The position numbers and the translations under genes are program-made. The notes under the pieces were generated by a model. It was given only the letters and a program-made list of their open reading frames with translations, did not search any database and was not told the origin of the DNA. Positions 22,157-35,002 of a stretch of 64,000 bases of DNA are shown in pieces (the stretch's first letter is position 1; every line of letters starts with the position of its first letter). The DNA is from Prochlorococcus sp. AG-388-E21 (lineage in GTDB: Bacteria; Cyanobacteriota; Cyanobacteriia; PCC-6307; Cyanobiaceae): NCBI GenBank assembly GCA_003279855.1, contig QCGO01000004.1, positions 107,908-171,907 of the forward strand, read 5' to 3'.

Positions 22157-23482
22157 ATGTTTAAACCTGACTGTAAAGTATTTGAAGAAAGAAGAGAAAT
22201 TTTCCTCAAAAAATTAAATGGCAAAGCTGCTATTATTCCAAGTTCTAGCTTGGTTAGGCATCATGCAGATTGTGAATATCCTTTTAGACAAGACAGTAAT
22301 TTTTGGTATCTGACTGGCTTTGATGAGCCTGATTCTATTGCTCTTTTCTTATCTCATAAGCCAAAAGGGGAAAGGTTTATTTTGTTTGTTGCTCCAAAGG
22401 ATATTTTAAGTGAGGTATGGCATGGCTTTAGGTGGGGAATAGAAGGTGCCGAAAGAGAATTTAAGGCTGATAAAGCTCATTCAATTAATGAGTTTAAGGA
22501 TCTGCTCCCAGTTTATATTGGTGAATCAGAAGAGATTGTTTATTCAATTGGTAAACATACCAAAATTGAAAAAATTGTTTTAGAAATATTTTCTCAACAA
22601 CAAGAAGCTAGGTCAAGGGTAGGAATAGGAGCAAATTCTATAAAATCGCCTGAAATATATCTCAATGAAATGCGCTTAATCAAAAGTGATTTTGAAATAA
22701 ATAGGATGAGAGAGGCCACTCAAATTTCGGCTGAAGCCCATGAATTAGTAAGGAAATCTATTTCATCAAAGAAAAATGAAAGACAAATTCAAGGATTAAT
22801 AGAAGGATTTTTTTTAGAAAAAGGTGCAAGAGGTCCTGCTTATAACTCTATCGTTGCTTCAGGTGATAATGCATGCATTTTGCATTACACATTAAATAAC
22901 TCTGAATTGAAAAATGGGGATTTATTATTAGTAGATGCAGGTTGTTCATTAATTGATTATTACAATGGCGATATTACAAGAACTTTTCCTATCGGAGGTA
23001 AATTTTCTAAAGAGCAGAAACTTATTTATGAAATTGTTTTAGAAGCACAAAAAACTGCAATCAAAAATTCTGTTAAAGGATCTAATTCTACTAACGTTCA
23101 TAATATTGCTTTGAGAATTCTGGTAGAGGGATTAAAAGAAATTGGACTATTAAGAGGAGATACTGATGGAATAATTGAAAACGGATCTTATAAACATTTA
23201 TATATGCATAGAACTGGACATTGGCTTGGTTTAGATGTTCACGATGTTGGAGCATATAGGATGGGAGAATATGATGTTCCCTTACAGAATGGGATGATAC
23301 TTACTGTCGAACCGGGTATTTACATAAGTGACAGAATTCCCGTGCCAGAAGGGCAACCTAGTATTGAAGAAAAATGGAAAGGTATAGGAATAAGGATAGA
23401 AGATGATGTCCTTGTATATGAAAAAGAGCCAGAAATTCTTAGTATCGCCGCACTTAAAGAAATTTCTGATTTAGAGTATTAA
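22157..23482 (+). CDS. pepP: Xaa-Pro aminopeptidase
   Basis: 441 residues of the pita-bread metallopeptidase family, cleaving the N-terminal residue before proline. The metal ligands are visible in LLVDAGCSLIDYYNGDITRTF (two Asp), HRTGHWLGLDVHDVG (His), LTVEPGIYI (Glu) and GIRIEDDVLV (Glu). The N-terminal PepP regulatory domain is intact. It is divergent from the CorC-like gene, 74 bp apart. Confidence 0.93.
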   Translation: MFKPDCKVFEERREIFLKKLNGKAAIIPSSSLVRHHADCEYPFRQDSNFWYLTGFDEPDSIALFLSHKPKGERFILFVAPKDILSEVWHGFRWGIEGAEREFKADKAHSINEFKDLLPVYIGESEEIVYSIGKHTKIEKIVLEIFSQQQEARSRVGIGANSIKSPEIYLNEMRLIKSDFEINRMREATQISAEAHELVRKSISSKKNERQIQGLIEGFFLEKGARGPAYNSIVASGDNACILHYTLNNSELKNGDLLLVDAGCSLIDYYNGDITRTFPIGGKFSKEQKLIYEIVLEAQKTAIKNSVKGSNSTNVHNIALRILVEGLKEIGLLRGDTDGIIENGSYKHLYMHRTGHWLGLDVHDVGAYRMGEYDVPLQNGMILTVEPGIYISDRIPVPEGQPSIEEKWKGIGIRIEDDVLVYEKEPEILSIAALKEISDLEY

Positions 23483-23538
23483 ATATTTGACTTTTACAGT
23501 TAATAGATTTAATTTTTAAGATAAATAAAAATTTTAAC

Positions 23539-23697
23539 ATGGATAAAACTAATCCAAATGATTCTAAATTATCTCAAGCAAGAGGCTTGGCTAGTCAACT
23601 TGGAATGTTTGCAGAAGAAAATGATATTCCTAAAGATCTTTGGGATTCTTTAGAGGCAAAAATTTATGATTTTTATGAAGTATCTAGAGAAAGATAA
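23539..23697 (+). CDS. Small conserved acidic protein
   Basis: 52 residues from an ATG at 23539, in the gap between pepP and the PSRP-3 gene. The sequence LSQARGLASQLGMFAEENDIPKDLWDSLEAKIYDFYEVS looks like an amphipathic helical protein and shows codon use like its neighbours. No signal peptide or membrane segment. Function unknown. Confidence 0.6.
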   Translation: MDKTNPNDSKLSQARGLASQLGMFAEENDIPKDLWDSLEAKIYDFYEVSRER

Positions 23698-23805
23698 GAT
23701 AAACTTTTAGTGATAATCAATAAACAAAAGCAAGAATTTTTGATCAAAATGATCAATTAGTGACCATTAACTGATAAATTATAAAAATAAATCTAATATT
23801 ACTGA

Positions 23806-24282
23806 ATGACTTCATCAGATAAGGGTAATGAGAATGCTAAGGAGCAGCAAGAACAAAAAAATGTTTCTCAAAAATCAAAAATAACCTCACCAAATGCAGG
23901 GATGATGGGAGCAAACGCCGTTTTAGCGGCTGCTAAAATTGATGAAGATGGAGTTCCTACAGGCTATACTCCAAAACCAGATGAGGGTAGATTTATTATT
24001 AAAATCTTATGGTTACCTGATAATGTCGCATTGGCAGTAGATCAAATTGTTGGGGGAGGTCCAAGTCCATTAACTGCTTACTATTTTTGGCCAAGAGATG
24101 ACGCATGGGAAAAATTAAAGAGCGAATTAGAGAGTAAAAGTTGGATTACAGATAATGAAAGAGTTGAAATATTGAATAAAGCTACTGAAGTAATTAATTA
24201 CTGGCAAGAAGAAGGTAAAACGAAAAAATTGGAAGAAGCAAAGCTTAAATTTCCTGAAGTCGCTTTCTGTGGAACTGCTTAA
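23806..24282 (+). CDS. ycf65: PSRP-3 / Ycf65-family small ribosomal subunit protein
   Basis: 158 residues. The C-terminal ~100 residues match the plastid-specific ribosomal protein 3 pattern ([44 protein letters not shown]). The family is found in cyanobacterial and plastid 30S subunits. The first ~55 residues are a low-complexity, Gln/Lys/Ser-rich extension that also carries an Ala-rich segment. Convergent with atpC, 3 bp apart. Confidence 0.88.
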   Translation: MTSSDKGNENAKEQQEQKNVSQKSKITSPNAGMMGANAVLAAAKIDEDGVPTGYTPKPDEGRFIIKILWLPDNVALAVDQIVGGGPSPLTAYYFWPRDDAWEKLKSELESKSWITDNERVEILNKATEVINYWQEEGKTKKLEEAKLKFPEVAFCGTA

Positions 24283-24285
24283 AAT

Positions 24286-24690
24286 TTAGTTTTTTGAAGC
24301 TTGAATTCTTGCCTCAGCTTTTGATACTTCATTAAGGGCTTTAATCTTTTCTGAACTTTTCTCATTTTCGGGAAATTTACTAATTGCAGATTTTGCTTTT
24401 TTAAGAGCATCTTCAGCATTTTGGATGTTAATTTCGGAACCAATTTCAGCGCTGTTAACAAGAACTATAACTTCATCTGACTCTATTTCAGCAAAGCCAC
24501 CCATTAAGGCTATAGATTCCCATTTGGAATTCATTCTTAGTCTTAAGACACCAATATCGATAGCCGTAACTAAAGATATATGTCCTGGTAGTACACCAAT
24601 TTGACCAGTTGTACTTGGAAGAATTACCTCTTCAGCATCACCTTCGTAAACGTTCTGATTTGGAGCTAAAACCTTGAGAGAAATTGCCAT
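24286..24690 (-). CDS. atpC: ATP synthase F1 subunit epsilon
   Basis: 134 residues: an N-terminal beta-sandwich ([41 protein letters not shown]) and a C-terminal helical hairpin, full length. It is the central-stalk subunit that inhibits ATP hydrolysis. It follows the beta gene by 48 bp in a locus separate from the main operon, as is normal in cyanobacteria. Confidence 0.95.
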   Translation of the reverse strand: MAISLKVLAPNQNVYEGDAEEVILPSTTGQIGVLPGHISLVTAIDIGVLRLRMNSKWESIALMGGFAEIESDEVIVLVNSAEIGSEINIQNAEDALKKAKSAISKFPENEKSSEKIKALNEVSKAEARIQASKN

Positions 24691-24738
24691 TAATTTAAAT
24701 TTTTAGAGGGTTTAAAATTATTTATGAAAGTTGATAAT

Positions 24739-26202
<1,464 letters not shown>

Positions 26203-26286
26203 TTATTGACTTGGTGAGGATTAGCTGATTTTAGAACAGCTCATAATGCGAAATATTACCATCCCGAGGGTATATTCGTTAACTGG

Positions 26287-26302
26287 GTTCGGCCAACCGC
26301 AC
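26287..26302 (+). promoter_or_regulatory. K-box-like element upstream of groESL
   Basis: The sequence GTTCGGCCAACCGCAC matches the cyanobacterial groE K-box consensus as I recall it (GTTCGG-NNAN-CCNNAC) at every defined position. It lies about 120 bp upstream of groES. No CIRCE inverted repeat (TTAGCACTC-N9-GAGTGCTAA) is present in the 220-bp gap. This suggests light- and heat-responsive control without the HrcA/CIRCE system. Confidence 0.6.
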
Positions 26303-26381
26303 AGTTGAAGAGTGGTTTAATTGCTGCATGACAGATTATGTTGTTCATCATAAGGTTCGAGTATTACTCTTTCCAATTTTT

Positions 26382-26394
26382 GACGCATAGCGTC
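26382..26394. promoter_or_regulatory. Short perfect inverted repeat near the groES start
   Basis: GACGC-ATA-GCGTC is a perfect 5-bp inverted repeat, 25 bp ahead of the groES ATG in AT-rich sequence. It could be an operator half-site pair or a small leader hairpin. A short palindrome like this can arise by chance. Confidence 0.3.
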
Positions 26395-26419
26395 GCATTA
26401 TATGATCCTCCATTAATCT

Positions 26420-26731
26420 ATGGCAGCTGTTTCACTCACAGTCTCTACAGTCAAACCACTGGGAGATAGAATATTTATCAAAGTTTCCGAATCTGAGGAA
26501 AAAACTGCTGGCGGCATCCTTTTGCCCGACTCAGCTAAAGAAAAACCACAGGTTGGAGAAGTTGCTCAGGTTGGTCCTGGGAAGCTTAACGACGATGGTT
26601 CTCGACAAACTCCCGAAGTGAGTATTGGCGATAAAGTCTTGTACAGCAAATATGCTGGAACTGACATCAAATTGGGAGGAGATGAATACGTCTTGCTTTC
26701 AGAAAAAGATATTTTGGCTGTAGTCGGCTAA
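26420..26731 (+). CDS. groES: Co-chaperonin GroES
   Basis: 103 residues, the lid of the GroEL folding chamber. It contains the N-terminal [12 protein letters not shown], the mobile loop [20 protein letters not shown] and the dome region. It is followed by groEL after 51 bp, the standard operon. Confidence 0.97.
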   Translation: MAAVSLTVSTVKPLGDRIFIKVSESEEKTAGGILLPDSAKEKPQVGEVAQVGPGKLNDDGSRQTPEVSIGDKVLYSKYAGTDIKLGGDEYVLLSEKDILAVVG

Positions 26732-26755
26732 TTTATTTGTTTCAAAAATTATTAA

Positions 26756-28417
<1,662 letters not shown>

Positions 28418-28440
28418 TAAACTAAAGTTTTTAGTTTTTT

Positions 28441-28470
28441 AAGGGATTGTTTGAACAATCCCTTTTTTTT
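28441..28470 (+). terminator. Rho-independent terminator after groEL
   Basis: AAGGGATTGTT (28441-28451) and AACAATCCCTT (28454-28464) form a perfect 11-bp stem with a 2-nt loop, ending in an uninterrupted T-run to 28470. It lies 24 bp past the groEL stop codon. Confidence 0.9.
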
Positions 28471-28505
28471 ATATTTATTTTTAAAGATAGTTAAATTGGA
28501 TACTG

Positions 28506-28730
28506 CTATATCCAACCTGCACTGAGAATGATTGCAAGAGATAAAAATATAATCAAAATGGTCCAAGTTATTTTGTTAAGTGATGCTTCAGCGCTGCTGG
28601 CGCTGGTAAACATTGAGCTTCCACTAGCTGCTATTCCTCCCATCCCATCTCCCTTGGGGCTATGAAGTAAAACTAAAAGTATTAGTAATATTCCAGAACT
28701 AACCCATATCCAAGTAAATATTTGGTTCAT
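28506..28730 (-). CDS. secG: Preprotein translocase subunit SecG
   Basis: 74 residues with two hydrophobic segments (about 4-20 and 52-72) separated by a Gly/Ser/Ala-rich loop (SPKGDGMGGIAASGSSMF), the typical SecG form. It is an accessory subunit of the SecYEG channel. It lies 25 bp downstream of gpmI on the same strand. Confidence 0.9.
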   Translation of the reverse strand: MNQIFTWIWVSSGILLILLVLLHSPKGDGMGGIAASGSSMFTSASSAEASLNKITWTILIIFLSLAIILSAGWI

Positions 28731-28755
28731 ATTTTGTATTTGTTATTTATCTAAT

Positions 28756-30378
28756 TTAAACATGTTGAACGACTTTATTAAATCCTTTTAATTCGATTTC
28801 TTTAATAAGTGATTTTCCAGTCATCTCTTTTGGAATAGGAAGATTTAATAATTGCAATAACGTTGGAGCAATATCTGCTAATCCAGCATTATCTCTCAAA
28901 TAAATCTCATTCCCCATGTTTGGAATTTTTCTTTTCTCACCTTCAATAAAAATTAAGGGGACTTTATTAATAGTATGAGCTGTCCAGGGTTCTCCATCAG
29001 GACCTTTCATGAGTTCAGCGTTTCCATGATCTGCCGTGATTAAAATACTGCCTCCCATTTCTCCTGTAGCATTTACTATCTTACCTATACATCTATCGAC
29101 GGTTTCGATGGCCTTTATGGCTGCGGTCATATTACCTGTATGTCCAACCATATCAGGATTAGCAAAATTTATAACCACAAAAGAATACTGTCCAGTTTTT
29201 ATAGCATTTGAGCAACTAATAGTTAATTCTTCAGCAGACATTTCAGGAGCCATATCATAAGTTGCAACTCTTGGTGAAGGAATTAAATGTCTCTGTTCTC
29301 CTGGCGATGGGACTTCTACTCCTCCATTAAAAAAATAAGTAACATGTGGATATTTTTCAGTCTCAGCTGTCCTGTATTGCTTAAGTCCATTCTCTGAAAC
29401 TATTTGGCCAATAAAGTTGTTGAGAGATTCAGGAGGGAATGCTATTTTAACTGGTAAATTTGCTTCATATTGAGTGAAAGTTAATATATCTACATCAGGG
29501 ATACTTTTTCTTTTAAAGTTATCAAATTCTTTTTCCGAAAGAGCTTTTATTATTTGTCTGGCCCTATCTGGACGAAAGTTAAAACAAATTAAACTATCTT
29601 CATCTTTTAAAAAGTTTCCAGATATTCTTATAGGCTCTAAGAATTCATCTGTAATATTTGCGTTATAACTTTTATTTAAATAATCTTCAGGGGAAATGTC
29701 AGTTTTTTTACCATTTGGATCAGTTAAATTTACAAAAGCTTTTTCTGTTCTTTCCCATATTAAATTTCTATCCATTATCCAATATCTTCCGCATATGGAT
29801 GCTATTTCTCCTACATTAAATTTTTTTATGCAATCTTCTATTTGCTTTATGTATTTATAAGCGCTTTTTGCTGGAGTATCTCTACCATCGGTAATAACGT
29901 GAATAGCTAATTTTTCTATATGTTCTTCAGAAGCCCATTTTATTAATCCTAATAAGTGATCAATGTGGCTATGAACCCCTCCATCTGAACATAGACCAGT
30001 TATGTGTAAGGTACCCTTTTTTTTCTTAATCGAATTGGCCATTTCCTTTAACTCAAGTACCTGAGTTAATTGGTTATTTTTCACCACATTTGTAATTCTT
30101 ACAAGTTCTTGTTGAATGATTCTCCCTGAGCCAATTGTGAGATGACCAACTTCAGAATTACCCATTTGACCACTAGGTAAACCCACATCAGCTCCGCTCG
30201 CATTAATAAGAGTATGAGGATAGGCATGCCATAAAGAATCCATTACAGGTGTATGGGCATTTTTTATGGCATTATCTAAATTTTCTTCACGATGTCCCCA
30301 TCCGTCAAGAATTGCGAGAACTACTGGACTCTCCGGAGATTTTATTTTATCTATATTCTTGCTGCTAAACTTTGACAT
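28756..30378 (-). CDS. gpmI: 2,3-bisphosphoglycerate-independent phosphoglycerate mutase
   Basis: 540 residues, alkaline phosphatase superfamily. LAILDGWG near the N-terminus carries a metal ligand, [11 protein letters not shown] holds the catalytic serine, and TADHGNAE supplies C-terminal metal ligands. It interconverts 3- and 2-phosphoglycerate in glycolysis. secG follows. Confidence 0.95.
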   Translation of the reverse strand: MSKFSSKNIDKIKSPESPVVLAILDGWGHREENLDNAIKNAHTPVMDSLWHAYPHTLINASGADVGLPSGQMGNSEVGHLTIGSGRIIQQELVRITNVVKNNQLTQVLELKEMANSIKKKKGTLHITGLCSDGGVHSHIDHLLGLIKWASEEHIEKLAIHVITDGRDTPAKSAYKYIKQIEDCIKKFNVGEIASICGRYWIMDRNLIWERTEKAFVNLTDPNGKKTDISPEDYLNKSYNANITDEFLEPIRISGNFLKDEDSLICFNFRPDRARQIIKALSEKEFDNFKRKSIPDVDILTFTQYEANLPVKIAFPPESLNNFIGQIVSENGLKQYRTAETEKYPHVTYFFNGGVEVPSPGEQRHLIPSPRVATYDMAPEMSAEELTISCSNAIKTGQYSFVVINFANPDMVGHTGNMTAAIKAIETVDRCIGKIVNATGEMGGSILITADHGNAELMKGPDGEPWTAHTINKVPLIFIEGEKRKIPNMGNEIYLRDNAGLADIAPTLLQLLNLPIPKEMTGKSLIKEIELKGFNKVVQHV

Positions 30379-30517
30379 CTCTTAATTAAAATGCAGGGTT
30401 TTAAAGAAGTAATCTTTAATTTAGCCGTAAAAGCTGTTCCATACAATTTATATGTAATTTAGTTAGCTTTTGCTAATTTATTAAGGATATTGAATAAAGT
30501 TAATTTTTAGATGAATC

Positions 30518-31060
30518 ATGTCCAAACCAGATAAAAAAATCATAATACTTACTAAAGATGAGCTGAGAAAAACTTTCTCTCGACTAACTTTCGAAATTAT
30601 AGAAAAGATTTCAAATTTAGAAAATCTCTTATTGGTTGGTATCCCTACGAGAGGAGTTCATCTCGCTGAAGTTTTGAGAAAAGAAATGTTTGATAAAACA
30701 GGAGTTAATGTTAAGAAAGGAATAATTGACCCGACTTTTTATAGAGATGATCAAAATAGAGTTGGAACTCGTTTAATAGAGGCAACTGATTTTCCTACAT
30801 CTATAGAAAAAAAAGATATTGTTTTAATTGATGATGTTATTTATACAGGAAGAACAATTCGAGCTGCAATTGAGGCTCTTCTTTTATGGGGAAGACCGAA
30901 AAGTATTATGTTATTAGTAATGATTGATAGAGGTCATAGAGAACTACCAATTCAGCCTGATTTTTGTGGAAGAAAAGTTCCTACTAGCAAAAAGGAAAAT
31001 GTTCATTTATGTCTAAAAGAAGTTGATGGTGAAGAAGGTATCTTCTTGGATAAAATTTAA
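30518..31060 (+). CDS. pyrR: PyrR bifunctional pyrimidine regulator / uracil phosphoribosyltransferase
   Basis: 180 residues with the PRPP-binding motif VLIDDVIYTGRTIRAA and the PyrR N-terminal GIPTRGVHLAEVL. In some bacteria PyrR binds pyr mRNA to attenuate pyrimidine genes. No pyr gene is next to it, so here it may act only as an enzyme or in trans. The 3' end overlaps that of the convergent Hsp70-like gene by 4 bp. Confidence 0.9.
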   Translation: MSKPDKKIIILTKDELRKTFSRLTFEIIEKISNLENLLLVGIPTRGVHLAEVLRKEMFDKTGVNVKKGIIDPTFYRDDQNRVGTRLIEATDFPTSIEKKDIVLIDDVIYTGRTIRAAIEALLLWGRPKSIMLLVMIDRGHRELPIQPDFCGRKVPTSKKENVHLCLKEVDGEEGIFLDKI

Positions 31061-32622
31061 AAGATATTTCCTAAATTAAATACCCCTAATTCTTCTTCAT
31101 GCATATCTAGACATCTGAGATAAAGAGATGAATCTTTTTTAATACTAAAATAAAGTTTTAAGCTATCTTCTCCAATTTTACAATCATTTTTCATGTTTAT
31201 ATGGAGAGGTTTTTTATTCCAATTAAATACCTCTTCTTCATTTTGAAATTCTGATAACTTTGGTAATCCATTCTCAAAAATTACATCAAAAGTTCTCTCC
31301 GTTTTAGTTTCTCCAATAATTATCTCGAAGATGTTCTGACCATCTTTACTGGCTTGTAGAATTAATTCAAATGGTTTTTCTGTCGGCCATGTTTGGCCTT
31401 TATAAAAAATTGGATGCCAGAAATGTTTTTGTTCTCTTTTATTAAATAATCTAATAGATAAGCCTTTAATTAAGATATCTTTAATCTTTACTCCAGGAGT
31501 CATAGCAAGAGCTCCTATTGCTATTGATTCAATCGGTGGCGGAGACTTGATTTCTATTCCTGAAATCTTATTAGTGATCCACTCTTTTATTAATGGTATT
31601 TGTGTCCCTCCTCCAACCAAAATCACGGAGTTTAAATCATTTACATTAAAAAATTTTCCTCTAGCTTCATTTAATAAATCCTTAAGTAGGAAATTTAAGT
31701 GGCTTAAAAGATTATTCTCTATCAAGATCTTTTCAAAGATTTCTTTACTTATAAAAAATTCTTTTTCTTCATTCTCTGATGTAAATAATGAGATAAGGTA
31801 TCTCCTTTCAGATTCAATTTCTGGGCCACTAAGCTTACATTTTAATTTTTCTGCTATGGATAAATTTCTCTCATCTTGATTTGATGGTAAAAAGTAATTA
31901 ACAATCCACTGATCTATATCTTTACCTCCGAATTTTGAACCCGATTTACTTATTATTTCAGCACATCTTAATTTTTGCTTTGATATTGCGCTAACATCCT
32001 TTCCTTGGAACTTTAATAGTTCTGCAATAGGTGCAGATTTACCTTCACCACCTTGTGTTTTGATTACGCTCATATCGATTGTACTCCCGCCTATATCGAT
32101 AATCATAATAATTGAACCTAATGGAACATCCATGCCTATCCCAGCTGCAGTTGGTTCATCAACAAGTGCTACCTCATTAATAGGCAAACTTTCACATAGA
32201 CTAATTAACCACTTTCTGTAACCCTTATAAGTGTCAATTGGAGCAGTTAAAACAAGTCTTTTAATGTTAAATTCTCCCGGAATATTTTCCCAAAGAATTT
32301 TGAAAAATTTTTCACCTGATTCGATGGGACTTAAAACTTTCTCTTTTTGCCTTTCAATAGGATTACCAATTAATCTTTTAAAATTTGAATGAAAATATTT
32401 TTCTGAATAAGATAAGTTTTTCTTTTTCAATGCAGACAATCCTATCCTTCCAATATTATCTCCACCTTCGAACCAGACTACTGATGGGATGACTCCAGGA
32501 GAAGACGTAATACCAGGTATTTCTATTAAAATAAAATTGCTATCTTTCTCATCTTGAAAAGCTAATACGGTATTAGTATTTCCCAAATCAAGGGCAAGGG
32601 TTCCTGTACAGCTATTTTCCAT
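31057..32622 (-). CDS. Hsp70-family protein (DnaK-like, short)
   Basis: 521 residues. The actin-like ATPase domain is clear: phosphate-1 LDLGNTNTVLAF, VDEPTAAGIGMDVP, phosphate-2 IIDIGGSTIDMSV and the adenosine motif VILVGGGTQIPLI. After about residue 380 there is a shortened beta-rich region, and the alpha-helical lid and EEVD-type tail of canonical DnaK are missing. Probably a specialised Hsp70 homologue; its client is unknown. Confidence 0.85.
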   Translation of the reverse strand: MENSCTGTLALDLGNTNTVLAFQDEKDSNFILIEIPGITSSPGVIPSVVWFEGGDNIGRIGLSALKKKNLSYSEKYFHSNFKRLIGNPIERQKEKVLSPIESGEKFFKILWENIPGEFNIKRLVLTAPIDTYKGYRKWLISLCESLPINEVALVDEPTAAGIGMDVPLGSIIMIIDIGGSTIDMSVIKTQGGEGKSAPIAELLKFQGKDVSAISKQKLRCAEIISKSGSKFGGKDIDQWIVNYFLPSNQDERNLSIAEKLKCKLSGPEIESERRYLISLFTSENEEKEFFISKEIFEKILIENNLLSHLNFLLKDLLNEARGKFFNVNDLNSVILVGGGTQIPLIKEWITNKISGIEIKSPPPIESIAIGALAMTPGVKIKDILIKGLSIRLFNKREQKHFWHPIFYKGQTWPTEKPFELILQASKDGQNIFEIIIGETKTERTFDVIFENGLPKLSEFQNEEEVFNWNKKPLHINMKNDCKIGEDSLKLYFSIKKDSSLYLRCLDMHEEELGVFNLGNIF

Positions 32623-32723
32623 AACAAATTTCTTATTAATTTTTTAAGTTCGTTTGAAAATTTATAATTTTAATGGTGTTAATTTTAATGTAAACTATAT
32701 TGTATATTTAAAAATATTTTTTT

Positions 32724-32960
32724 ATGAACGTATCAAATAATTCCAATATTGATCCTAATGACCTCGCAAAAAGAGGCGAAAGTTTAATAAGGAAGTCTAC
32801 TAATAGATATTTAACAACTGTAAGAATTGCTTTTAGAGCAAAACAAAGAAGGTTTGATGATTTTGATGGATTATTAGAAGAATCAGCTATTAAACCAGTT
32901 CAAAGATCAATTATTGAATTAAGTGATGAACAAGATCAACCAGATTTACTTCCAGGTTAG
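32724..32960 (+). CDS. rpoZ: RNA polymerase omega subunit
   Basis: 78 residues with [33 protein letters not shown], the cyanobacterial omega pattern. It assists assembly of the beta' subunit into RNA polymerase. It is followed 2 bp later by a DUF1818 gene. Confidence 0.88.
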   Translation: MNVSNNSNIDPNDLAKRGESLIRKSTNRYLTTVRIAFRAKQRRFDDFDGLLEESAIKPVQRSIIELSDEQDQPDLLPG

Positions 32961-32962
32961 CT

Positions 32963-33334
32963 TTGTCATTTGAAGAAAATAATTGGAGATTAGTTAAAGA
33001 TACTAAAAAAGGTAAATTTTGTTTTTTGATTGGTGTAAATAATTGGGCTATTGAGTTACAGAGACATGAATTCGAATTGTTATATAAATTACTCATAAAA
33101 ATGAATAATCAATTGTTGGAAATAAGGGATGAATTAATGGATGAAGAGTTTATTAATTTAGAAATAGAGCAATTACCTTGGTACGCAGAATTGGAGGGTA
33201 AAAAATATGGATGGAACTTAAGATTAATATTTGAAAGTTCAGAACAAACTCGATCATTTGAAATGTATTGGCCTATACCAATAGCTGAAAATTTATTTTA
33301 TGAAATAAAAAAAATGTGGGAATCAATGGATTGA
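32963..33334 (+). CDS. DUF1818-family protein
   Basis: 123 residues from a TTG at 32963, 2 bp after rpoZ. The pattern NNWRLVKDTKKGKFCFLIGVNNWAIEL, a central PWYAELEGKKYGWNLRLIFE and a Trp-rich end fit the cyanobacterial DUF1818 family. Function unknown; the tight spacing suggests co-transcription with rpoZ. Confidence 0.78.
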   Translation: MSFEENNWRLVKDTKKGKFCFLIGVNNWAIELQRHEFELLYKLLIKMNNQLLEIRDELMDEEFINLEIEQLPWYAELEGKKYGWNLRLIFESSEQTRSFEMYWPIPIAENLFYEIKKMWESMD

Positions 33335-33650
33335 AAAATTAATTAAATTGGAAATTTTTTGAAAAAATTCCCCGATTTAAAAATCTTTTTTAACATCTTT
33401 CCCACAGCTAATTTCTAAAAATTATTTGTAGATCAACCTTGTGTGGAAAACTTGTAAAGATGAGTAATTTTTAATTTTACTTATAAGATTTATATAGTTC
33501 AGACAGATTTCTTTATAAAGTACCTCTCTTAAAGGGTTCTCATCTCTAATACGACTGAGACATTGATAAATAATAAAAAGTTGACTATTTACTTTTTTTA
33601 GAGAAAACTGATCCCATATCCTAAATGATCTTTTTCCCCTGTTTTTAATT
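33335..33650. other. Intergenic stretch with two DnaA-box-like nonamers
   Basis: No coding region is seen. TTTCCCACA at 33398-33406 and TGTGGAAAA at 33442-33450 (reverse of TTTTCCACA) resemble DnaA boxes in opposite orientations, but two sites are too few to call an origin. The rest is AT-rich and presumably holds the promoter of the next gene. Confidence 0.4.
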
Positions 33651-33902
33651 ATGCAAGAATTAAATTGTGATGTTAATCAAAAAAATAATAACAATAGAGA
33701 AGAAATAATTAGCTTTAAATGTGACCTTCATGAAAATCTTCAACAAGCTATGAATAAATTTGTTGAGGATCATCCTAATTGGGATCAATATAGAATTTTA
33801 CAAGCAGCAATCGCTGGATTTTTGATGCAAAAAGGATTTCATAATAGGGATCTTACAAGGCTATATATAGGCAAAATGTTTTCTATGGATTTTGATAATT
33901 AA
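33651..33902 (+). CDS. DUF2811-family protein
   Basis: 83 residues. The core ISFKCDLHENLQQAMNKFVEDHPNWDQYRILQAAIAGFLMQKG matches the small cyanobacterial DUF2811 proteins as I remember them. No membrane segment or signal. Function unknown. It is convergent with the EVE gene and is the last core gene before the island. Confidence 0.75.
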   Translation: MQELNCDVNQKNNNNREEIISFKCDLHENLQQAMNKFVEDHPNWDQYRILQAAIAGFLMQKGFHNRDLTRLYIGKMFSMDFDN

Positions 33903-33915
33903 TTAAGAATTAACT

Positions 33916-34377
33916 TTATTTAATTTTCTCTAAGATCAATTTAGCTATTTCTATTTTTATTGGAATTATAGATAACCTATTACCTTTCTTAACAAGTAAT
34001 AATTCTTCCTCATTAAATAAAATTTTTAATTCAGTTAAACTTAAAAATTTATTTGCCTTAAATAGATATTTGACTTTCACACAATCCCATCTTGGTTTTT
34101 CATGACTAGATTTAGGGTCATAATATTTTGATTCTTTTTGGAATTGAGTTGGGTCAATAATATTTAGATCGATAACCTCCATAAATCCAACGATTCCAGG
34201 AGGTTTGCAATTTGAATGGTAAAAAAAAACTTTATCTCCAAGAGCCATTCTTCTCATAAAATTGCGTGCCTGATAATTTCGGATGCCATCCCACAAGGTA
34301 AATCCATCCTTTTTTAAAGTATCAATACTATAAGCATCTGGTTCACTTTTCATTAGCCAGTAATTAGGTTCAGTCAT
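33916..34377 (-). CDS. EVE-domain protein (host gene of the attachment site)
   Basis: 153 residues, full-length EVE fold (PUA-like) with the family start YWLMKSEPDAYSIDTL, WDGIRNYQARNFMR and VFFYHSNCKPPGIVGFMEV. EVE proteins are thought to bind modified bases in nucleic acids. The first ~12 codons overlap the element core at 34344-34380, so the start codon, N-terminal residues and all upstream sequence come from the adjacent integrated element. The frame is intact, so insertion did not break the gene but replaced its promoter. Confidence 0.85.
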   Translation of the reverse strand: MTEPNYWLMKSEPDAYSIDTLKKDGFTLWDGIRNYQARNFMRRMALGDKVFFYHSNCKPPGIVGFMEVIDLNIIDPTQFQKESKYYDPKSSHEKPRWDCVKVKYLFKANKFLSLTELKILFNEEELLLVKKGNRLSIIPIKIEIAKLILEKIK

Positions 34378-34644
34378 AGTCTATAATTTACGGGAAATAG
34401 TACTGCTGGTATGGTGCTGGTATGGCATTTTGTTAACTTTTTCGTAAGTCAGCCAAATTCAAAGCATTTGATTTAGTTTATCGAAGATAGTTGGTCGAAG
34501 AAAGTTTAGAAAAAATATAGAAACAGATCGCTAGAGACAGACTTTTTATTATTTCGAGCTGAAATCAGTAAACCTAGTATTTGCAGTGCTTTGTAGGGAA
34601 TGAGAGAGTTTTTTATACCAGCAGATTTGTAAATCTATACCAGC
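34344..34644. other. Attachment junction J1 (EVE gene / element E1, class A left end)
   Basis: The core (TTCATTAGCCAG then TTCAGTCATA, 34344-34380) is the EVE start region. To its right, TGCTGGTATGG occurs twice head to tail at 34404-34414 and 34415-34425. The inverse, TATACCAGC, occurs at 34614-34622 and 34636-34644 around a small palindrome. The layout resembles a recombinase core with arm-type binding sites. The segment 34450-34600 is shared with J3 and J6 (class A left end). No gene lies in 34378-34710. Confidence 0.75.
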
Positions 34645-34710
34645 TAGGTATGTAAAAACCAGTCACACACAAGGTTGTATGCTCTCCTTAAAGAACTACG
34701 TACCAGACCC

Positions 34711-34941
34711 TTAGGCTGCTTCTGGCGCGAAAACCTTAATGTCTTTCCTCCAGTATCTGCAGCCCTTAACTAAATGATCTCCTTGAGGAATAAGCCTCTG
34801 GTGAAAGGGACAGGTCAAGATAGTTACACATTGATCTGTCGTGCTGTAGCGAAAGTGATTGCAAGTAATGCAAATCTTTGTGCGTTTGCTTTTCAACTCT
34901 CCGTGATAGTCGAAGTATTCCCATTCCTGCCAATCCTCCAT
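34711..34941 (-). CDS. Left-end protein with a four-Cys motif
   Basis: 76 residues with CITCNHFRYSTTDQCVTILTCPFHQ and a later GCRYW, a Cys-rich arrangement suggestive of metal binding. A second copy begins at 63960 at the left end of E6 with the same FAPEAA ending. It is the gene nearest the left attachment site, so a role in element maintenance or excision control is possible but not shown. Confidence 0.65.
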   Translation of the reverse strand: MEDWQEWEYFDYHGELKSKRTKICITCNHFRYSTTDQCVTILTCPFHQRLIPQGDHLVKGCRYWRKDIKVFAPEAA

Positions 34942-35002
34942 AATTAGTTAGTACAAGTGTACTAATATTTATATCATTAGTAAAGGTTAGAGGTCAATAA
35001 AA

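Noticed and set aside
33398..33450. Two DnaA-box-like nonamers as a replication origin
   Set aside because: Only two imperfectly placed boxes, no dnaA or dnaN gene nearby and no cluster; such 9-mers are expected by chance in AT-rich DNA.
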